This document shows positions 37,021 through 50,543 of a stretch of 64,000 nucleotides of DNA, piece after piece. Below the pieces are notes generated by a model. It searched no databases. It saw only the letters and a list, made by a program, of their open reading frames with translations, and was not told where the DNA came from. The stretch spans positions 107,307,988 through 107,371,987 of the forward strand of contig NC_080423.1 in the NCBI RefSeq assembly GCF_029873635.1. Direction: 5' to 3'. This DNA is from Malania oleifera. Taxonomy: Eukaryota; Streptophyta; Magnoliopsida; Santalales; Ximeniaceae. Position 1 is the stretch's first letter; each line of letters starts with the position of its first letter. The position numbers and the translations under genes are program-made.

Positions 37021-39431
37021 ATGGCGAACACCAATAACAATTCAATGAAGAACGTTGGTGCTCCGACCCAAACCCAAACTCCTTTTGGCGGTAATGCGGG
37101 GATAAACCACCAGTCCCATCTCCTCTCACAGACACAATCTCAAACACATGGTGGGTCTATCTTTTCGGGACATTTTCAGTTGTCTGAGCCTCAGGCTCAG
37201 GCGGTGGCTCAGGCACAGTATGCTCAGGCTCATGCCCAAGCTCAAGCCCAAGCGGCTCATGCTCAATTCCAAGCTCAATTGCAGGCTCAAGCTCAAGTTC
37301 ACCCGTCCCGTGTGCAGAACCCTGGGAGTGGTTCTATTAGTGCGTCTTCACTTTCTGTTTCGGTGCCAGTAACAGGAGGGGTGAAGAGGGCTCAGCCAAA
37401 ACCGCCTTCTCGACCTCCTGGTTCTGCTGCTAGCAACACTGGATTGCCATTTAAGACTATGGAGCTAACCCCAGCTGCTCGGAGGAAGAAGCAGAAACTT
37501 CCTGATAAGCAAATACCTGATAAGGTGGCTGCACTTGTGCCAGAGTCTGCACTTTACACCCATTTGCTTGAATTAGAGGCCCGGATAGATGCTGCTCTTG
37601 CAAGAAAGAAGAGTGATATTCAGGAGTCCCTTAGGGACCCTCCCACTGTTCAGAAAACCCTCAGGATTTATGTTTTCAACACTTTTATCAACCACTTAGG
37701 ATCAAACCCGGAAAACGAAAATGCGGAGCCCCCTTCTTGGGTGCTTAAATTAACTGGGAGGATCTTGGAAAATGTAGTGGAGCCTGACCCAGATGGGGTG
37801 CTCCACAAGCCTAATTCTTGGTACCCAAAATTCTCATCATTTTTCAAGAGGATTACCATTTACTTAGACCAGAGCCTCTATCCAAATAACCATGTAATTT
37901 TATGGGAGAAGGCACGATCATCTGCACTTCATGAGGGTTTTGAAGTGAAGAGAAAAGGGGATAAGGAGTTCACCGCTATGGTGAGGCTAGAAATGAATTA
38001 TATGCCCGAGAAACTCAAACTTTCTCCAGTGCTGGTGGATGTTCTCGGCATTGATGTAGATACTCGCCCGAGAATTATTGCTGCACTTTGGCACTATGTG
38101 AAGGTTAAGAAGTTACAGGACCCAAGTGATCCTTCTATTTTTGTTTGTGATCCACCTCTTCGGAAAGTATTTGGGGAAGAGAAGATGAAATTTGCTGTGG
38201 TTTCACAGAAGATATCACAGCATTTATCTCCACCACCTCCTATACATTTGGTGCATAAGATTAAGCTTTCGGGGAATTGTCCAGCTGGAACTACTTGTTA
38301 CGATGTGTTGGTTGATGTCCCTTTTCAATTAGAGAAGGAAATGTCTGCTTTCTTGGCAAACACTGGGAGGCATGCGGAGATTGATGCTTATGATGATACT
38401 ATTACTGCTTCAATAAAGAAGATTCATGAGCATTGTCGGAGGCGGGCTTTCTTTCTTGGGTTCAGCCAGTCTCCAGTAGAGTTCATTAATGCTCTAATTG
38501 CTTCTCAGAGCAGGGATTTGAAGCTTGCTGCTGGTGATGCCAGTCGTAATTCTGAAAAAGAGCATCGATCTGACTTTTATAATCAATCATGGTAAGCCTT
38601 TATCAACTTGTTTGTTGTATGAGTATGACTAGCACGTTTCATTATCATTTATCTTTTGGACCTATAGCTTAGTCAATAATAAAAATGGAAAGAAGATAGT
38701 GAAGTGTTAACATGCTCTTCCCATGTCATTTGAATCAAAATCCACAGGTGACTAAGTCAGATCCTGCAAGGGTGATGCAATCTTCACTCATTTATTATTC
38801 ACGATTGGCTTGTCTCAATTAAATCCCCATGTGCCATGGGAAAATAAACCAATTACTGATGGAATCTTGACACATTATCCTGAAAATGTGTTGAGCTTAC
38901 CATAGAATATGTCCCATTCAATTGTTGACAATTAATTAGGATCTGATTACTCAATTCATGTATTAATTTTTCTGGAAAGCATTTTCAGCAATTTGTTTGT
39001 TTGTTTTTTTTTTTTTAATTATAATTTTTTTTATAACCAAATATTTTATTGAAATGACATGACAAAAACATCATATAATTTTGTTTTTCATTGAATCCCC
39101 ATTCAATGATATATTATAAATAATGTAGATTTACTGGGTAAAGTTCTGTTGAAGTGGTGACCACTTCAGCAAGTTCTCCCAGAACAATATCATTTCTGAT
39201 CACAAAATCATGTCAAAGATTTTGTGATCCTTAGGGTTATGGAGCATTAGGGTTTTGCTGTTGAGAAATCTATGGCTTGTTCGTGAGCATGAATGGGAAA
39301 ATTTATCTGGAAAAGCAAGTGACGTTAAACTTTTGGATGTTTTCTGGTAATTCTGCAGGTTTGAAGATGCTGTTGTTCACTACCTAAACCGCAAGACTGC
39401 TGCTGGAAGTGATGCTATTGGAAGCACGTAA
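37021..39431 (+). CDS. SWP73B: SWI/SNF complex subunit SWP73/BAF60 family (SWIB domain)
   Basis: Two coding exons, 37021-38591 and 39359-39431 (TAA), total 1644 nt and 547 aa. The split Trp codon joins YNQSW to [20 protein letters not shown]. The protein starts with an N/Q-rich leader, then a Gln-Ala repeat tract (about 61-92, AQAQ units). A basic segment [18 protein letters not shown] (from about 151) precedes a helical region, [20 protein letters not shown]. The SWIB/MDM2-like domain is at about 326-402 ([59 protein letters not shown]), and a conserved C-terminal region follows. Family members are core subunits of SWI/SNF (BAF-type) chromatin remodellers in the nucleus. Arabidopsis SWP73B (CHC1, At5g14170) is 534 aa. 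Assignment to B rather than A is by overall resemblance only. The 0.77-kb intron holds no gene. Confidence 0.93.
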
Positions 39432-41063
39432 ATAAGTTTTATTAATTGCTATTATTTATCTCCAGGTCAACACTTTTTTGGTATTAGTTGTTTCTGCTTA
39501 TCTGCTTATTGTTGTTGGTTATATGGTGCTTTTGAATCCCATATACAACGATATGCTCAATTGCTTCAAGCTTCAAGTATTTGTTGAGGTTGGAGGATTC
39601 ATAATATGGTGATTGTGCACTATGGAAATGAAATGATTTCATTATTAATCTTTGCTTTGTTTCTAGAGTTTTGATTAAATTTACGCCCATAGATTCAAAC
39701 AGATGTTTAATGTGTGTGTGTGTGTGCGCAAGAGAGAGAGAGAGAGTGAGAGAGCAGGCTTGTTCACACACACTTGGAGCTGAGATGAATTCTTCCCATT
39801 TTAAAGAAAAATTTATACCATGAACTTGTAACAGAGTGATTTGAGAAGTAATAGTCGAGGGTTTCTGTTTCCCGTGCTGGGTGGGCGTGGGAGTGGTAAA
39901 AATCTTGGATTGGGGTAGTAAGAAAGGACTTGGTGCCGGTGGCTCCCAAATTTTGGTAGATGTTGCCTTGATGGAGCAGATTGGAGAAACACATTTACAT
40001 AGCTACCCCATGTCGTGAGGCTTAAAGCTTTTTTTTTTTTTTTGTTGCTAAGGATATTTTATGTGCACATTTTGATGTTTTTTTCCATTCCAAATTCCCA
40101 AGGACTGAATGAGTTAAATGTAATTTAGTTGTTCTATATTTTTTTCCCCAGTTTATTTTGTAAGCTAGTTGCCAATATCATGTAAACTGACTGAGATGTA
40201 ATTTGCTTGCTCATTTATTTTCTTTCGTTTTGGAAACCAATCTCACGACCTTTTGTCTTTTTCTTTTCCACTGTTTACAAATGGAATTAAAAGTCCCATA
40301 TTCTTGATTTATCCATGTCTAAACTCTGTCCAAGGTCAAGTAAACAAAGCCTTATTCCTGGCATATAGTTTGGCAACATGAACCTTGTTTTTCCATTTTT
40401 CTCTAAGGCCATATTCAGTTGTATCCCTATGTATTTTTAATATTGTCATTCTGTGTTGTCCTTTGTCTTCACCTCCTTTGCAGCTTGTATGTTTTAAATG
40501 ACATTCCTACTCCTAGCTGCTGTAGTTGTTGGTCGTGTTGCACTTTTTTTTTTTTCTCAAATTTTTTTGTCTAGTGTCATTGGACCTATTGTACTTGGCC
40601 AAGCCATTGCATTGAATTGATGAAAATTTTCATGTTTCCCCTTCTATTGGCAACAATGATTTTATACTTTCCTATTCTTGTGAATATATTCAATTCTAGT
40701 TCAATTAGAGGGATTTTCTATCAAACAGATGCAAACGTTGAGGTTGAGATATTGAGATTGGAATGATTCCAATCTTAGAGTTAGGGGAAGATGCAGGTGG
40801 ACTGTGTTTCTCAGGAATGAAACTTATCTAAATCAACCTAGGTAACTACATCAAAAGAAATAATAATCACAGTTTGGGTTATGGCAGTCCCTTAGGGACT
40901 TTAGTTCGCGGCATAAAAAAAATTCCCATGGAATGACATCCTTGAGAATCTCATTCATGGGAATGGAATGCCTATCTCACGGGAATATTTTTGTTTGGTT
41001 TGCATTATAAGATTTTTAGGAATGTACACAAAATTCCTTTGTCAATGTTTGGTTCAACATGGG
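39432..41063. other. Downstream of SWP73: 3' UTR and intergenic DNA
   Basis: The 3' UTR should occupy the first few hundred bases. A (TG)n/(GA)n run lies at about 39711-39755. The stretch from about 40860 has GGGAATG/CATTCCC-rich sequence that reappears inverted after the solo LTR at about 43110-43290, suggesting the LTR landed in a foldback element. No ORF is convincing. Confidence 0.5.
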
Positions 41064-42926
41064 TGTTGACTTTTTGAGTCCGATCTCGTTTTGATAATGA
41101 CAAAACACAATTATCTTATCTGTGCATTGAGTCTTTTAGCAGGATCATTATTTAGCACGCACGGATGGTACGAATGCTATGGAAGCCATGAGGAACTTGA
41201 AGCACATACGACCTGACATACTCCATGAAATTAAAAGAGCAAAAGGATGAAGACACATCAAATTTTCAGTTGTAATGTGTGTTTAGTCTCACTTGTATTT
41301 ACATATTTCATAAGATATAGTTGGAAGCTCAAATATACCCTAGACTAACTTTAGGACTCATGCATTTTATGAAAAACTCATTTACATTAGTTCTAGGTTG
41401 GATGGAATTTTAGAGGCAAATTTTTTCTGAAATATAGAGGCCTCGTTGACGAACCCCATGGCCTCGTCGACGAACGTATGAAGGCCACTCGGCGACGAAC
41501 ACCTTGTTCTCGTCAACGAGAAAATACCAAGAACTCAAAAATCCCAGACAGGTCTCTCGTCGACGAACCCATGTTCCCGTTGACGAATGAGTGTTGAACA
41601 TTCGTCAACGAATGTATCCACCTGTCGAAGAGTTCTTGGCGTAGAATGGCGGTCCAACGCGGACACGGACGTAAATAGTTTATTTTAAATGATCCAACGG
41701 CCAGGAATTGATCCAATGTCGAGAATACATGTTTAAACACTCCCAAAACCCTAGGAGAACAGAACAAGACAAAAAGAGATCACTTTTAGCATACTTTTGA
41801 GAACTTTTGCTTCCTTTACCTACACTATCAAGTTCAAACATCTTTTGGGCATTCACTCAGCTTCACAAAGGGCATCCACACACACATCTTGCTAAGCACG
41901 TTTGATATTGAGGTTTGATATACAAGATTTTATATTTGGGCATTTAATCTTCATTGTAAAAGTTTTTGTTCTCTTATATTGTTATTTAACATTTTATTAA
42001 AAGAGCGAGAACCCTAAGTTTTATATCTTTGTTTGAAAAATTTTGTAGAAGTTCATTCTAGGAAAGCATTCTTAATATTATTTTTATTCAAAGATTAAAT
42101 AATCTTTTATTCGTGCCAAAAGTTATTTGAGAAAACCCTAGATCTCCAACACATATTATTTGAAAAATCAAAATTTTGAGATATATTGCATTGGGTGTTG
42201 ATCTTTGAGAAAACTTATCATATATATTTTTATATACAAAGATCGTATATTTGATTATTGTAAAAATATTATTGAAAACATCTCATATACTCATTGAGCT
42301 TCAAGTTATATCCTATGAATGTGTTGTAGGAATTTTATTGTATTCAATAGCTTGTTGAGAAGCATCTGAGTGTTCAGGAATTTTATCAATCTATTGTATT
42401 GACGGTTCAGGTTGTGTATTGGGGAAGGAGGAAGCTACGCCTCTTGTAAGTAGTGGAGTAGGAGGAAGCTGTACCTCTTGTAAGTAGCGGAGTAGGAGGA
42501 AGTTGTGCCTCTTGTAAGCAGCGGGTTTGTAACGGGAAGCTCCGTCCCAATTAAAGGAGTGGGATTAGTAGAATCTTTGGTTGTTTTGCCCAAGGCGAGG
42601 ACATAGGCCGAGTTTGGCCGAACCTCGTTAAAAATTCGGTGTCGGCGCTCTCTCTCTATTTCTTTTATATTTCCATGCTTATATTCATATTATATCTGCT
42701 GTGCATGTTGGTATGTATGAATATCTAAAATACGTGAGAATAATTGGGTAATACTGAATTAATTGAGATATCTACTGATTAAATCAATTTAGTTGCATAA
42801 TACTGAAATCGGTGTATATCCAAATTTGTGGATGTATGGTTGGGTTTTCAATTAATGATTGAATTACCAAAATATTTTTAAATACACAATTCACTCCCTC
42901 CTTTTGGGATTACACCTAAATTAACA
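41064..42926 (+). mobile_element. Solo copia-type LTR (1.86 kb)
   Basis: Starts TGTTGACTTTTTGAGTCC and ends TTTGGGATTACACCTAAATTAACA-like (last bases TTAACA at 42921-42926), the usual ends of long plant copia LTRs. Flanking pentamers ATGGG (41059-41063) and ATCGG (42927-42931) match at 4 of 5. No gag or pol is present. The interior has a TCGTCGACGA-type cluster (41440-41620) and three tandem GGAGGAAGCT..ACCTCTTGTAAGTAG units at about 42424-42525. Confidence 0.7.
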
Positions 42927-44045
42927 ATCGGAATCTGGGTAGACATCTCAAGAAAATGACAATTATACATACCTTGACGTGTGTGTAACCAATATATTAC
43001 TTTTATTTTATTGATAATTTATTATTTTAAATAATATTAGAGTGCGATAATACTATGTTATAGGGACATTGTTGTTCAATCTGTTGACATAGGGCTATTT
43101 GGTCCAAAAAGTAGGATTCCCATGGGAATGGGATTCCCATGAAAATTTCCAATGGGGAAGAGTGGGAATAGGATGCTCATGATTCAAGAGAATCCTTTCA
43201 TTCCTAGGAATTTGAACATTTCTGCCATGTTATATTCCCATGCTCAAACAAATGTGGGAATGAGATGTCATGGGCATCACTTTCTCAAGAATCTTGAAAG
43301 ATTTTGAGAACCAAATGTCCTCTTTGAATTTGTTGGGGTTTTTCTACCAAAAGTTAGCAACATTGACCTTAGTCAAATTTTTAGGATCTATCAACCAGGG
43401 GTGCCAAGGACAAAGCCAGAATTTCATCTCAAGAGGGACAAAAACATACAAAAGCATTTCATTTGGTCAATAAATCTGGTGGAGAACTAGTGGATTAACC
43501 AGGTGCCCTAAGGGGCTTGGATGTGGTATTGGAAGAAAAGAATCAAAAGCTTTTTTTTTTTTTTTTCCTTTTAACATTATGTATACGTAAGTAAAAGTAA
43601 GGCCCTATCAGAAAAATAGAAAGAAAGAAAAGATAAGGCTGAACTTTCATTTTAGTTACAAAAATCATCTATAAGGACAATTGTAGTATAATTCTTAAAA
43701 AATTCTCCAATATGTCGTCTTTTATTTTTTATAAAATTAATCCAATCTTTATGTTTTACCTTTTTTTGTTTTTATAATTTAATTAAATTCCTTTTCAATG
43801 TCACTAAGATATACTCTTTATCTCACTATCAATTATTTTAAATTGTTGAGGAAAATATGGTCAAGTAATAATATTTTTAATTGAAATTTAGAATTTGTAC
43901 TAGAATATGTTGTGATGTCAAGAAATATGCGCCAAGGAATGAGATATAAGTTATAACTAGTTACATGTTAGTTATGGAATATTAATGCATTTGTTAAAAG
44001 TAATTATGGATTGGTTATAAAATACCTAAAAGTAATATATTTTTA
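42927..44045. other. Intergenic DNA, foldback-element remnant, no gene
   Basis: GGGATTCCCATG-type palindromic sequence at about 43110-43290 pairs with similar sequence before the solo LTR. The open frame 43270-43473 shows no domain. From 43540 onward it is AT-rich without recognisable structure. Confidence 0.45.
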
Positions 44046-45120
44046 AGAATATTAATAGAAAAGTTTAGGTAAAAGAAGTGGAACTTGCATGTGGTTTTTA
44101 TTGACTTAGAGAAAGCGTATCATAGGATACCTAGGGAAGTTCTATGATAGGTTTTAGAAAAGAAGGGAGGTACACATATGTCATCAAGGATATGTACGAT
44201 GAAGTAATGACTAGTGTTAGGATTATAGGTAGAGAGATTAGAGAATTCCAATCACAATAGGTGTACATCAAAGATCTGCTTTGAGTCTTAGTGATTAATG
44301 AATTGACTAGGAGTATCCATGATGTGGTTCCATGGTGCATATTATTTGCACATGATATTGTCTTGATTAATTAAACTAGGAGTGGAGTAGAATTTAAGTG
44401 AGAATTATGGAGAGAAGTTTTAGAATCTAGAGGCTTTAGGATAAGTAGAAATAAGACAAAATATATGAAATGTAATTTCAACCATAGTAGGAGGAATATT
44501 GGAGACAAAGTTAAACTTGATGATGAAGAAATCAATAGCACTAGTAAATTTTGATACCTTGGATCTATTATGCAAGCTAAAGGAGAAGTTGAAGAAGATG
44601 TAATGCATATAGTTAAAACAGGTTGGATAAAATGAAGAAGTGCTTCGAGTGTATTTTGTGATCGTAGAATGCTCCTAGAAATTAAAAGGGAAGTTTTATA
44701 GGACGACTGTAAGACCAACTATGCTATATTGATCAGAATGTTAGGTGACTAAGAAACAACTTATCCAAAAAGTAAAGTTGTCAAGATGAATGCTAAGATG
44801 GATGAGTGGTATAACGTTAAAAGATAAATTAAGAAATAAACATATTCGCGGTTAGGTGTAACTCCTATAGAAGATAAGTAAAAAGTGACTTAGATGATTT
44901 GGGCACATGCAACATAGGCCACAACGCACCAGTGTGGAAGAATAAATTAATTACTGTAAGGGGCAATAGAAGGGATAGAGGTAGATTTAAAATAACTTGG
45001 AATGAAATAGTGAGTAAGAATTTAATCGCTTTAAATTTGTCGAAGGAAATTGACCATGATCACATAAATTGCCAGAAAATGATTCGTATTGTTGACCCCA
45101 CTTAGTGGACTTAAGTTTCA
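44046..45120 (+). mobile_element. Second RTE-type LINE relic (3' half of RT to 3' end)
   Basis: Broken frames spell VFIDLEKAYHRIPREVL-like sequence (about 44092-44145), VVPWCILFAHDIVLIN near 44328-44375 (FADD box changed to FAHD), CFRHRRMLLE-like RT tail, GNRRDRGRFKITWNEIVSK (about 44960) and a VDPT end at 45092. It is homologous to the intron 6 copy at 10105-11565 but more decayed and more 5'-truncated. Confidence 0.8.
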
Positions 45121-45840
45121 GGCATGATGTATTAATCTTACGTGCTATCTAACCATATTGATATAGGTGTAGTTAAGGAAAAGGAAAAGTGAATACCAAA
45201 ATATGTTGTTGTTGTATTAATCTTACATGCTATCTAATTATATATCGATATAGGTGTAGGTGTATTTAAGGAAAATGAAAAGTGAATACCAAAATTTGGG
45301 TATCTCTTTTATATATGTAAAATAGATATTGCTATTGGAAAAGAAGCTAAACCCTTAAGCAACAAAATAGGAAGAATGCTAAAAAAATCCTATATATACA
45401 TATAAACCAATATATATATATGTGTGCGTGTGTGTGTGTGGATTTAAATTGTAAGAAGAAGATAAATAGAAGATACGTATTGAGACTTCTTCTTCATCAT
45501 AAGCTGTATTGAATTTTTTTTAAGTATTTAGTAATTTGCAAATAAAATACTTTTCACATTGAAAAGGATGCCATGCAAATATGTGTGATTTTCTAACTCT
45601 ATGTGACCCCACCTAGTGGGACTCTAGGCATGGTTTGTTGTTGTTGTATTAATCTTATGTGCCATCCAACTATATTGATATAGGTGTATTTTAGGAAAAC
45701 GAAAAGTGAATACCAATATGTGGATTTCTTTTATATATGTAAAATAAATATTGCTATTGGAAAAGAAGCTAAACCCTTAAGCAACAAAGTAGGAAAAATG
45801 CTCAAAAAATCCTATATATACATATAAACCAATATATATA

Positions 45841-46486
45841 TGTTATGAAAAGAGTATATGATTGCACAGCGGAATTTATAAATGCAGCAAACAATGAAGC
45901 ACCAAAATATAATTCACACATGCAGTATATCTGAAAGCAACAATAATCAACTCGAAAATATATGTGGTTCGGCAAAGCCTACATCCACAGGAGCAATCGG
46001 CAAAGGTTTCACTATGAAAAATCAAAGTACACAATACAATGGTTACAATGATCTCCACTCTTTCCACAATATGCCTAGAATGACATATTTAACAACCCCT
46101 CGGAGGCTTCCCTCCAAATACCCAACCGTCCCAACGTTCACATTCAAAATCTGAATTCTTCGTCGCAGCCCCGAGAGCAATCGTTGATGAAAAGGGTCGA
46201 CTCGTCGACGATTGCTGTCCAGTTGTCGATGATGCCTTTTCGTTGACGACTTTGAATGTCTGAAGTTTTATCTACTCTCAGTATTTCCAGTCGTCGACGA
46301 ATGAGGTCTATCCATCGACAACTTTGAATGTCTGAATTTTCATCTGCTCTCGATATCTCCATTCGTCGATGAATGAGGCCCACTCGTCGACGAATGGCTG
46401 CTGCAGAGCACCAAAAACTTTAGCACATATGCCTTTCTTCCTTTGTTTATGAACTCCACCAAGTATAAGAGCCACAAAACACAACA
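45841..46486 (-). repeat. 3' LTR of the copia element
   Basis: Ends are TGTTATGAAAAGAG (left) and CACAAAACACAACA (right). It holds TCGTCGACGA-type motifs at about 46196-46405, absent from the coding part. It matches 50544-51181 from end to end, with small indels. Confidence 0.9.
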
Positions 46487-46559
46487 ATCTCCACCTTGGC
46501 GATTATACGCCCCTTAGGAGAAACTGAAAAAACATATCTGATTGCTCCACTTTGACCTT

Positions 46560-49500
46560 AGAATGTTCGATTGGGTTTGTCTTCCTTCTAGCACTTACAG
46601 ACATTGAATAAGTTCAAGCAATGTTTGAACTTTTCAGTAGTAACCGATTTTTTCAAAGTATCTACTGCATTCTCAGATGTGTGAACCTTCTCCAATATAA
46701 GTTCACCTAAAGTAATACACTCCCAGATCATGTGGAACCTCACAACAATATGCTTGGTTCTAGCATGGTACACTTGATTCTTTGCTAAGTAAATAACACT
46801 CTGATTGTCACAACGCAGCACAACTCCGTCTTGGTTTAAGCCCAGCTCTTTGACCAAATCGATAAGCCATAAGGCTTCCTTTATAGTTTTGGCAACTGCC
46901 ATATATTTAGCTTCAGTTGTAGACAATGCCACCAGGGTGTACCATGGTTCTCCAACATATAGGTCCTCTTACATAACCCGTTGTAGACCTTCTGTCATCT
47001 ATATCCCCTACATAATCAGCATCAACAAACCCCACAATTGATGGACTATCCCGTTGCTTGCCCAAAATGATGCTATAACCCGATGTACCCCGTAAGTATA
47101 TGAAAATCCATTTGATGACTTCCCAATGTTGTTTATCCGGATTAGAAAGAAACTTACTCACTACACTCATTGCATGTGCTAAGTCTGGTCTTGTACACAC
47201 CATGACATACATTAAACTCTCCACGGCGCTAGCATAGGGGACCTTTAGCATGTTGTGGATGTCATCATTCGTACTTGGGCAATCTGCAGTAGACAATTTA
47301 AAACGACTCGTTAGAGGTGTACATACCGATTTTGCATCAGTCATGCTAAATCTCTCCAACACCTTCTCCACATAACCGCCCTGAGATTACCATAACCTTC
47401 CTGTAGTTTTGTCCCCACGAATCTCCATCCCAAGTATTTTCTTGGCTGAATCAAGATCTTTTATATCAAACTCTTTATGCAATAGTTCCTTTAAATGATT
47501 TATCTCAGTTAAATCTTTAGCAGCTATTAACATGTCATTGACATACAACAACAAGAAAATAAAAGAACCATCATTAAGTTTGTTCACATACATGCAGCAG
47601 TCATACTCACATCTGTTGTAGCCAATCTTGATCATATAGGAATCAAATCTTTTGTACCATTGCCTTGGAGACTGTTTCAACTCGTGAAGATATTTTTTCA
47701 ACTTGCAAACTAAGTTTTCTTTCCCAGGTTCACTGAATCCCTCAGGCTATACCATATAAATTTGTTCCTCCAAGTCATCATGAAGAAACACCGTCTTCAC
47801 ATCCATTTGTTCCAAATGCATATCATAATGAGCTACCAACCCCAACACTATCCTGATAGAAGTGTGTCAGACCACGACTGAAAATATTTCATCATAGTCT
47901 ATTCCCTTTTTCTGTGAGTACCCTTTTGCCACTAACAGTGCCTTGAATTTTTCTTCTTCCTTTTCTGAAATTGCTTCCTTCTTCCTAGATACCATTTGCA
48001 GCCTATCGCTCTCTTCCCATCTGGAAGCTCCACCAATTCCAAAGTTTGATTCTTATATAGTGATTCCATTTCCTCAATCATTGCACCTATCCACCTACTT
48101 TTCTCCTAGCCGTGCACTACCTCTTGAAATGTAGTTGGATCATTGCAACTGGTAAGGAAAGTATAAGACGCTAACTCTTCAAATCCATACCTTGGTGATG
48201 ATCTGATAGTGCGTCTGGATCTCTGTATAGGAATATTGTCGACTTGCTGGTTTTCCGAGTTAAAACTCTTTGCAACCAAAGGACCAAAATCACTGCCGTT
48301 GCCCTGAGCTTCCAATTCTACCTGCACAACATGTTCATCTCTGCTCCAGTTTTTTGGTTCCTGTTTCTATTAATCACATTCTTGAGAACGCTTCACCATA
48401 GTTTTCTCATCGAAAGCTACATCTCTACTGATCACCACCTTGTTTGCCACTGGATCACACAACTTGAACCCCTTCACACCCTTTTGATATCTCAAAAAGA
48501 TGTAACGTCTAGAATTTGCGTCAAGTTTTGATCTCTCCTCACTAGACACGTGAACATAGGCTGGACAATGGAATACCTTTAATCCGGAGTAGTCTACTAC
48601 ATTTCCCGTCCATACCTCTTCTGCCACTTTCTCCTTTAGTGATGCCTTTAGTGATCGGTTTATCAAGAAACAAGCCATACTTACTGCCTCGGCCCAGAAG
48701 TTGTTCGATAGCCCTGCATTAAGCTTGATACACCGAGCTCTTTCAGCTAGAGTTTGGTTCATCCTTTCAGCCACATCGTTTTGCTGAGGTGTCCGGCGAA
48801 CAATGAAGTGTCTCTTAATGCCCTGCTACTCACAAAACTCCACGAACCTAGAATTAGTGTACTTAGTCCCATTGTCTGACCTAAGACATTTGATTCTCCT
48901 TCTTGTCTGGTTTTCCATTTAAGCTTTCCACAACGTAAACCTAACAAACGTATCGGACTTGTGTCGCATGAAGTATACCTAGACTTTCTGTGAGTAATCG
49001 TCAATAAAACTCACATAATAAACATATCCTCCCCTTGATGCTACTCTAATTGGACCCCAAATATCGGAATGGACATAATCAAGAATACCTTCCGTCTTGT
49101 GTATAGCTGATTTGAATTTTGTCCTGTTTTGTTTCCCAAGAATACAAATCTTGCAGAAATCTAGCTTACATGTTTTCATACCTTTCAAAAGTTTCCTCTT
49201 GTGAAGTTCTTTCATACCATGTTCCCCCATATGCCCAAGATGCATATGTCACAAGACGGTTTCATTAGATTCCGTATCTATGGTTGCAGCTCCATCTACA
49301 ATAGTAGTTCCCTGTAATTCCCATTTAGCTTTTGCCCTTTCATCACCATCAGATTACCTTTCCATACTTTCATAACCCCACCTTCGAACTTGTAATTGAA
49401 TCCATTACAATCCAAGGTGCCAAGTGAAATTAGACTCTTCCGTAACTCCAGTATGTGTATTACATTACTCAAGGTTCTCACAGCACCATCAAACATTTTA

Positions 49501-50540
49501 ATTTTAATATTTCCAATGCCAATGATCTTACAAGAAACATCATTGCCCATAAGAACTGAACCTGAATTTATCAACCTTTTAGTGCTGAACCACTCCTTGT
49601 TTGGAGTCATATGGTATGAACATGCCGAGTCTAGAATCCATGAGTCCGTAAGGTCACCCGACCCTGACGAAATTGAAAGTATATCACCATTACTGCAAAC
49701 TGAATTTTCTTCTTGAATTACATTCGTTGATTTTGAAGTCCCTTCATGCTTTTCAACATTACCTTTCTTCTAATCCGGACACTTCGGTTTAACGTGCCCC
49801 TTTTTATTGCACTTATAACACCGAATATCCTTTTTCTTCTTGGATTGAGTATGGGATTTTTGACTCGATCCACTTTTGAATTTTCCTTTCCCACATTCAT
49901 AGTTACCTTTCACCACAAGTCCTTCTCCGTGTGAGTTTTCATCACAATTTTTCAGCTTTTGATGAAAACCCAACAAGGCACTTGTCACCTCTTCTAAATT
50001 AAGAGTCTCTTTCCTTTATGTAAGAGTGGTAACCAAATTTTTATAAGTATGAGTTGGTGGCAAGGAATTTAGTAACATCAAAGTTTTATCATATTCTTCA
50101 AACTTAACATCAACACGCATTAAATCACTTATGATTTGATTAAATGCATTGATGTGTTGATTTAAGTTCGAACCATTAACCATTTTAAGCCAATAAAGAC
50201 GCTGCTTAAGAAATAGTTTATTAGAAAGTGATTTTGGACATGTACCGGCTTTCAAGCTTTTGCCACACAGCTGCTGGAGAATCCTTCTCCATAACATGAT
50301 AGAGCACTTCGTCGGCCAAACACAAACGTATTGTGGAAACGGCCTTTGCCTCCAATTCTTTCTAATTTGCCTCATCCATACTCTTCGGTTGAACACAATG
50401 CAAGGCCTTCACCATCCCTTGCCGCATAAGCAAATCCTTCACTCTCCTTTACCACAAACCAAAGTTTCTGGTTCCATCAAATTTGACGTCTAACTTTGTA
50501 GAAGAAGTACCCAATGTTATGACAACAACGCTCTGATACC
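46560..50540 (-). pseudogene. Copia gag-pol polyprotein remnant
   Basis: In coding order: gag (HINAFNQIISDLMRVDVKFE, LMLLNSLPPTHTYKNLVTTL near 50020-50170); CCHC knuckle CYKCNKKGHVKPKC near 49775-49815; protease DSWILDSACSYHMTPN near 49600-49650; integrase zinc region MHLGHMGEHGMKELHKRK with CKICILGKQ (49130-49245), DYVHSDIWGP (first Asp) and VAERMNQTLAERARCIK (Glu, near 48770); RT ending GYNRCEYDCCMYVNKLNDGS and LLYVNDMLIAAKDL (about 47530); RNase H ALSTTEAKYMAVAKTIKEAL (46930). The RT box reads YVND where YVDD is needed, and frameshifts and stops separate most domains. It is non-functional. Confidence 0.92.
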
Positions 50541-50541
50541 A
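50530..50541 (-). other. Primer-binding site of the copia element
   Basis: The minus strand reads TGGTATCAGAGC, an exact initiator tRNA-Met type site, two bases inside the 5' LTR boundary at 50544. Confidence 0.9.
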
Positions 50542-50543
50542 AT

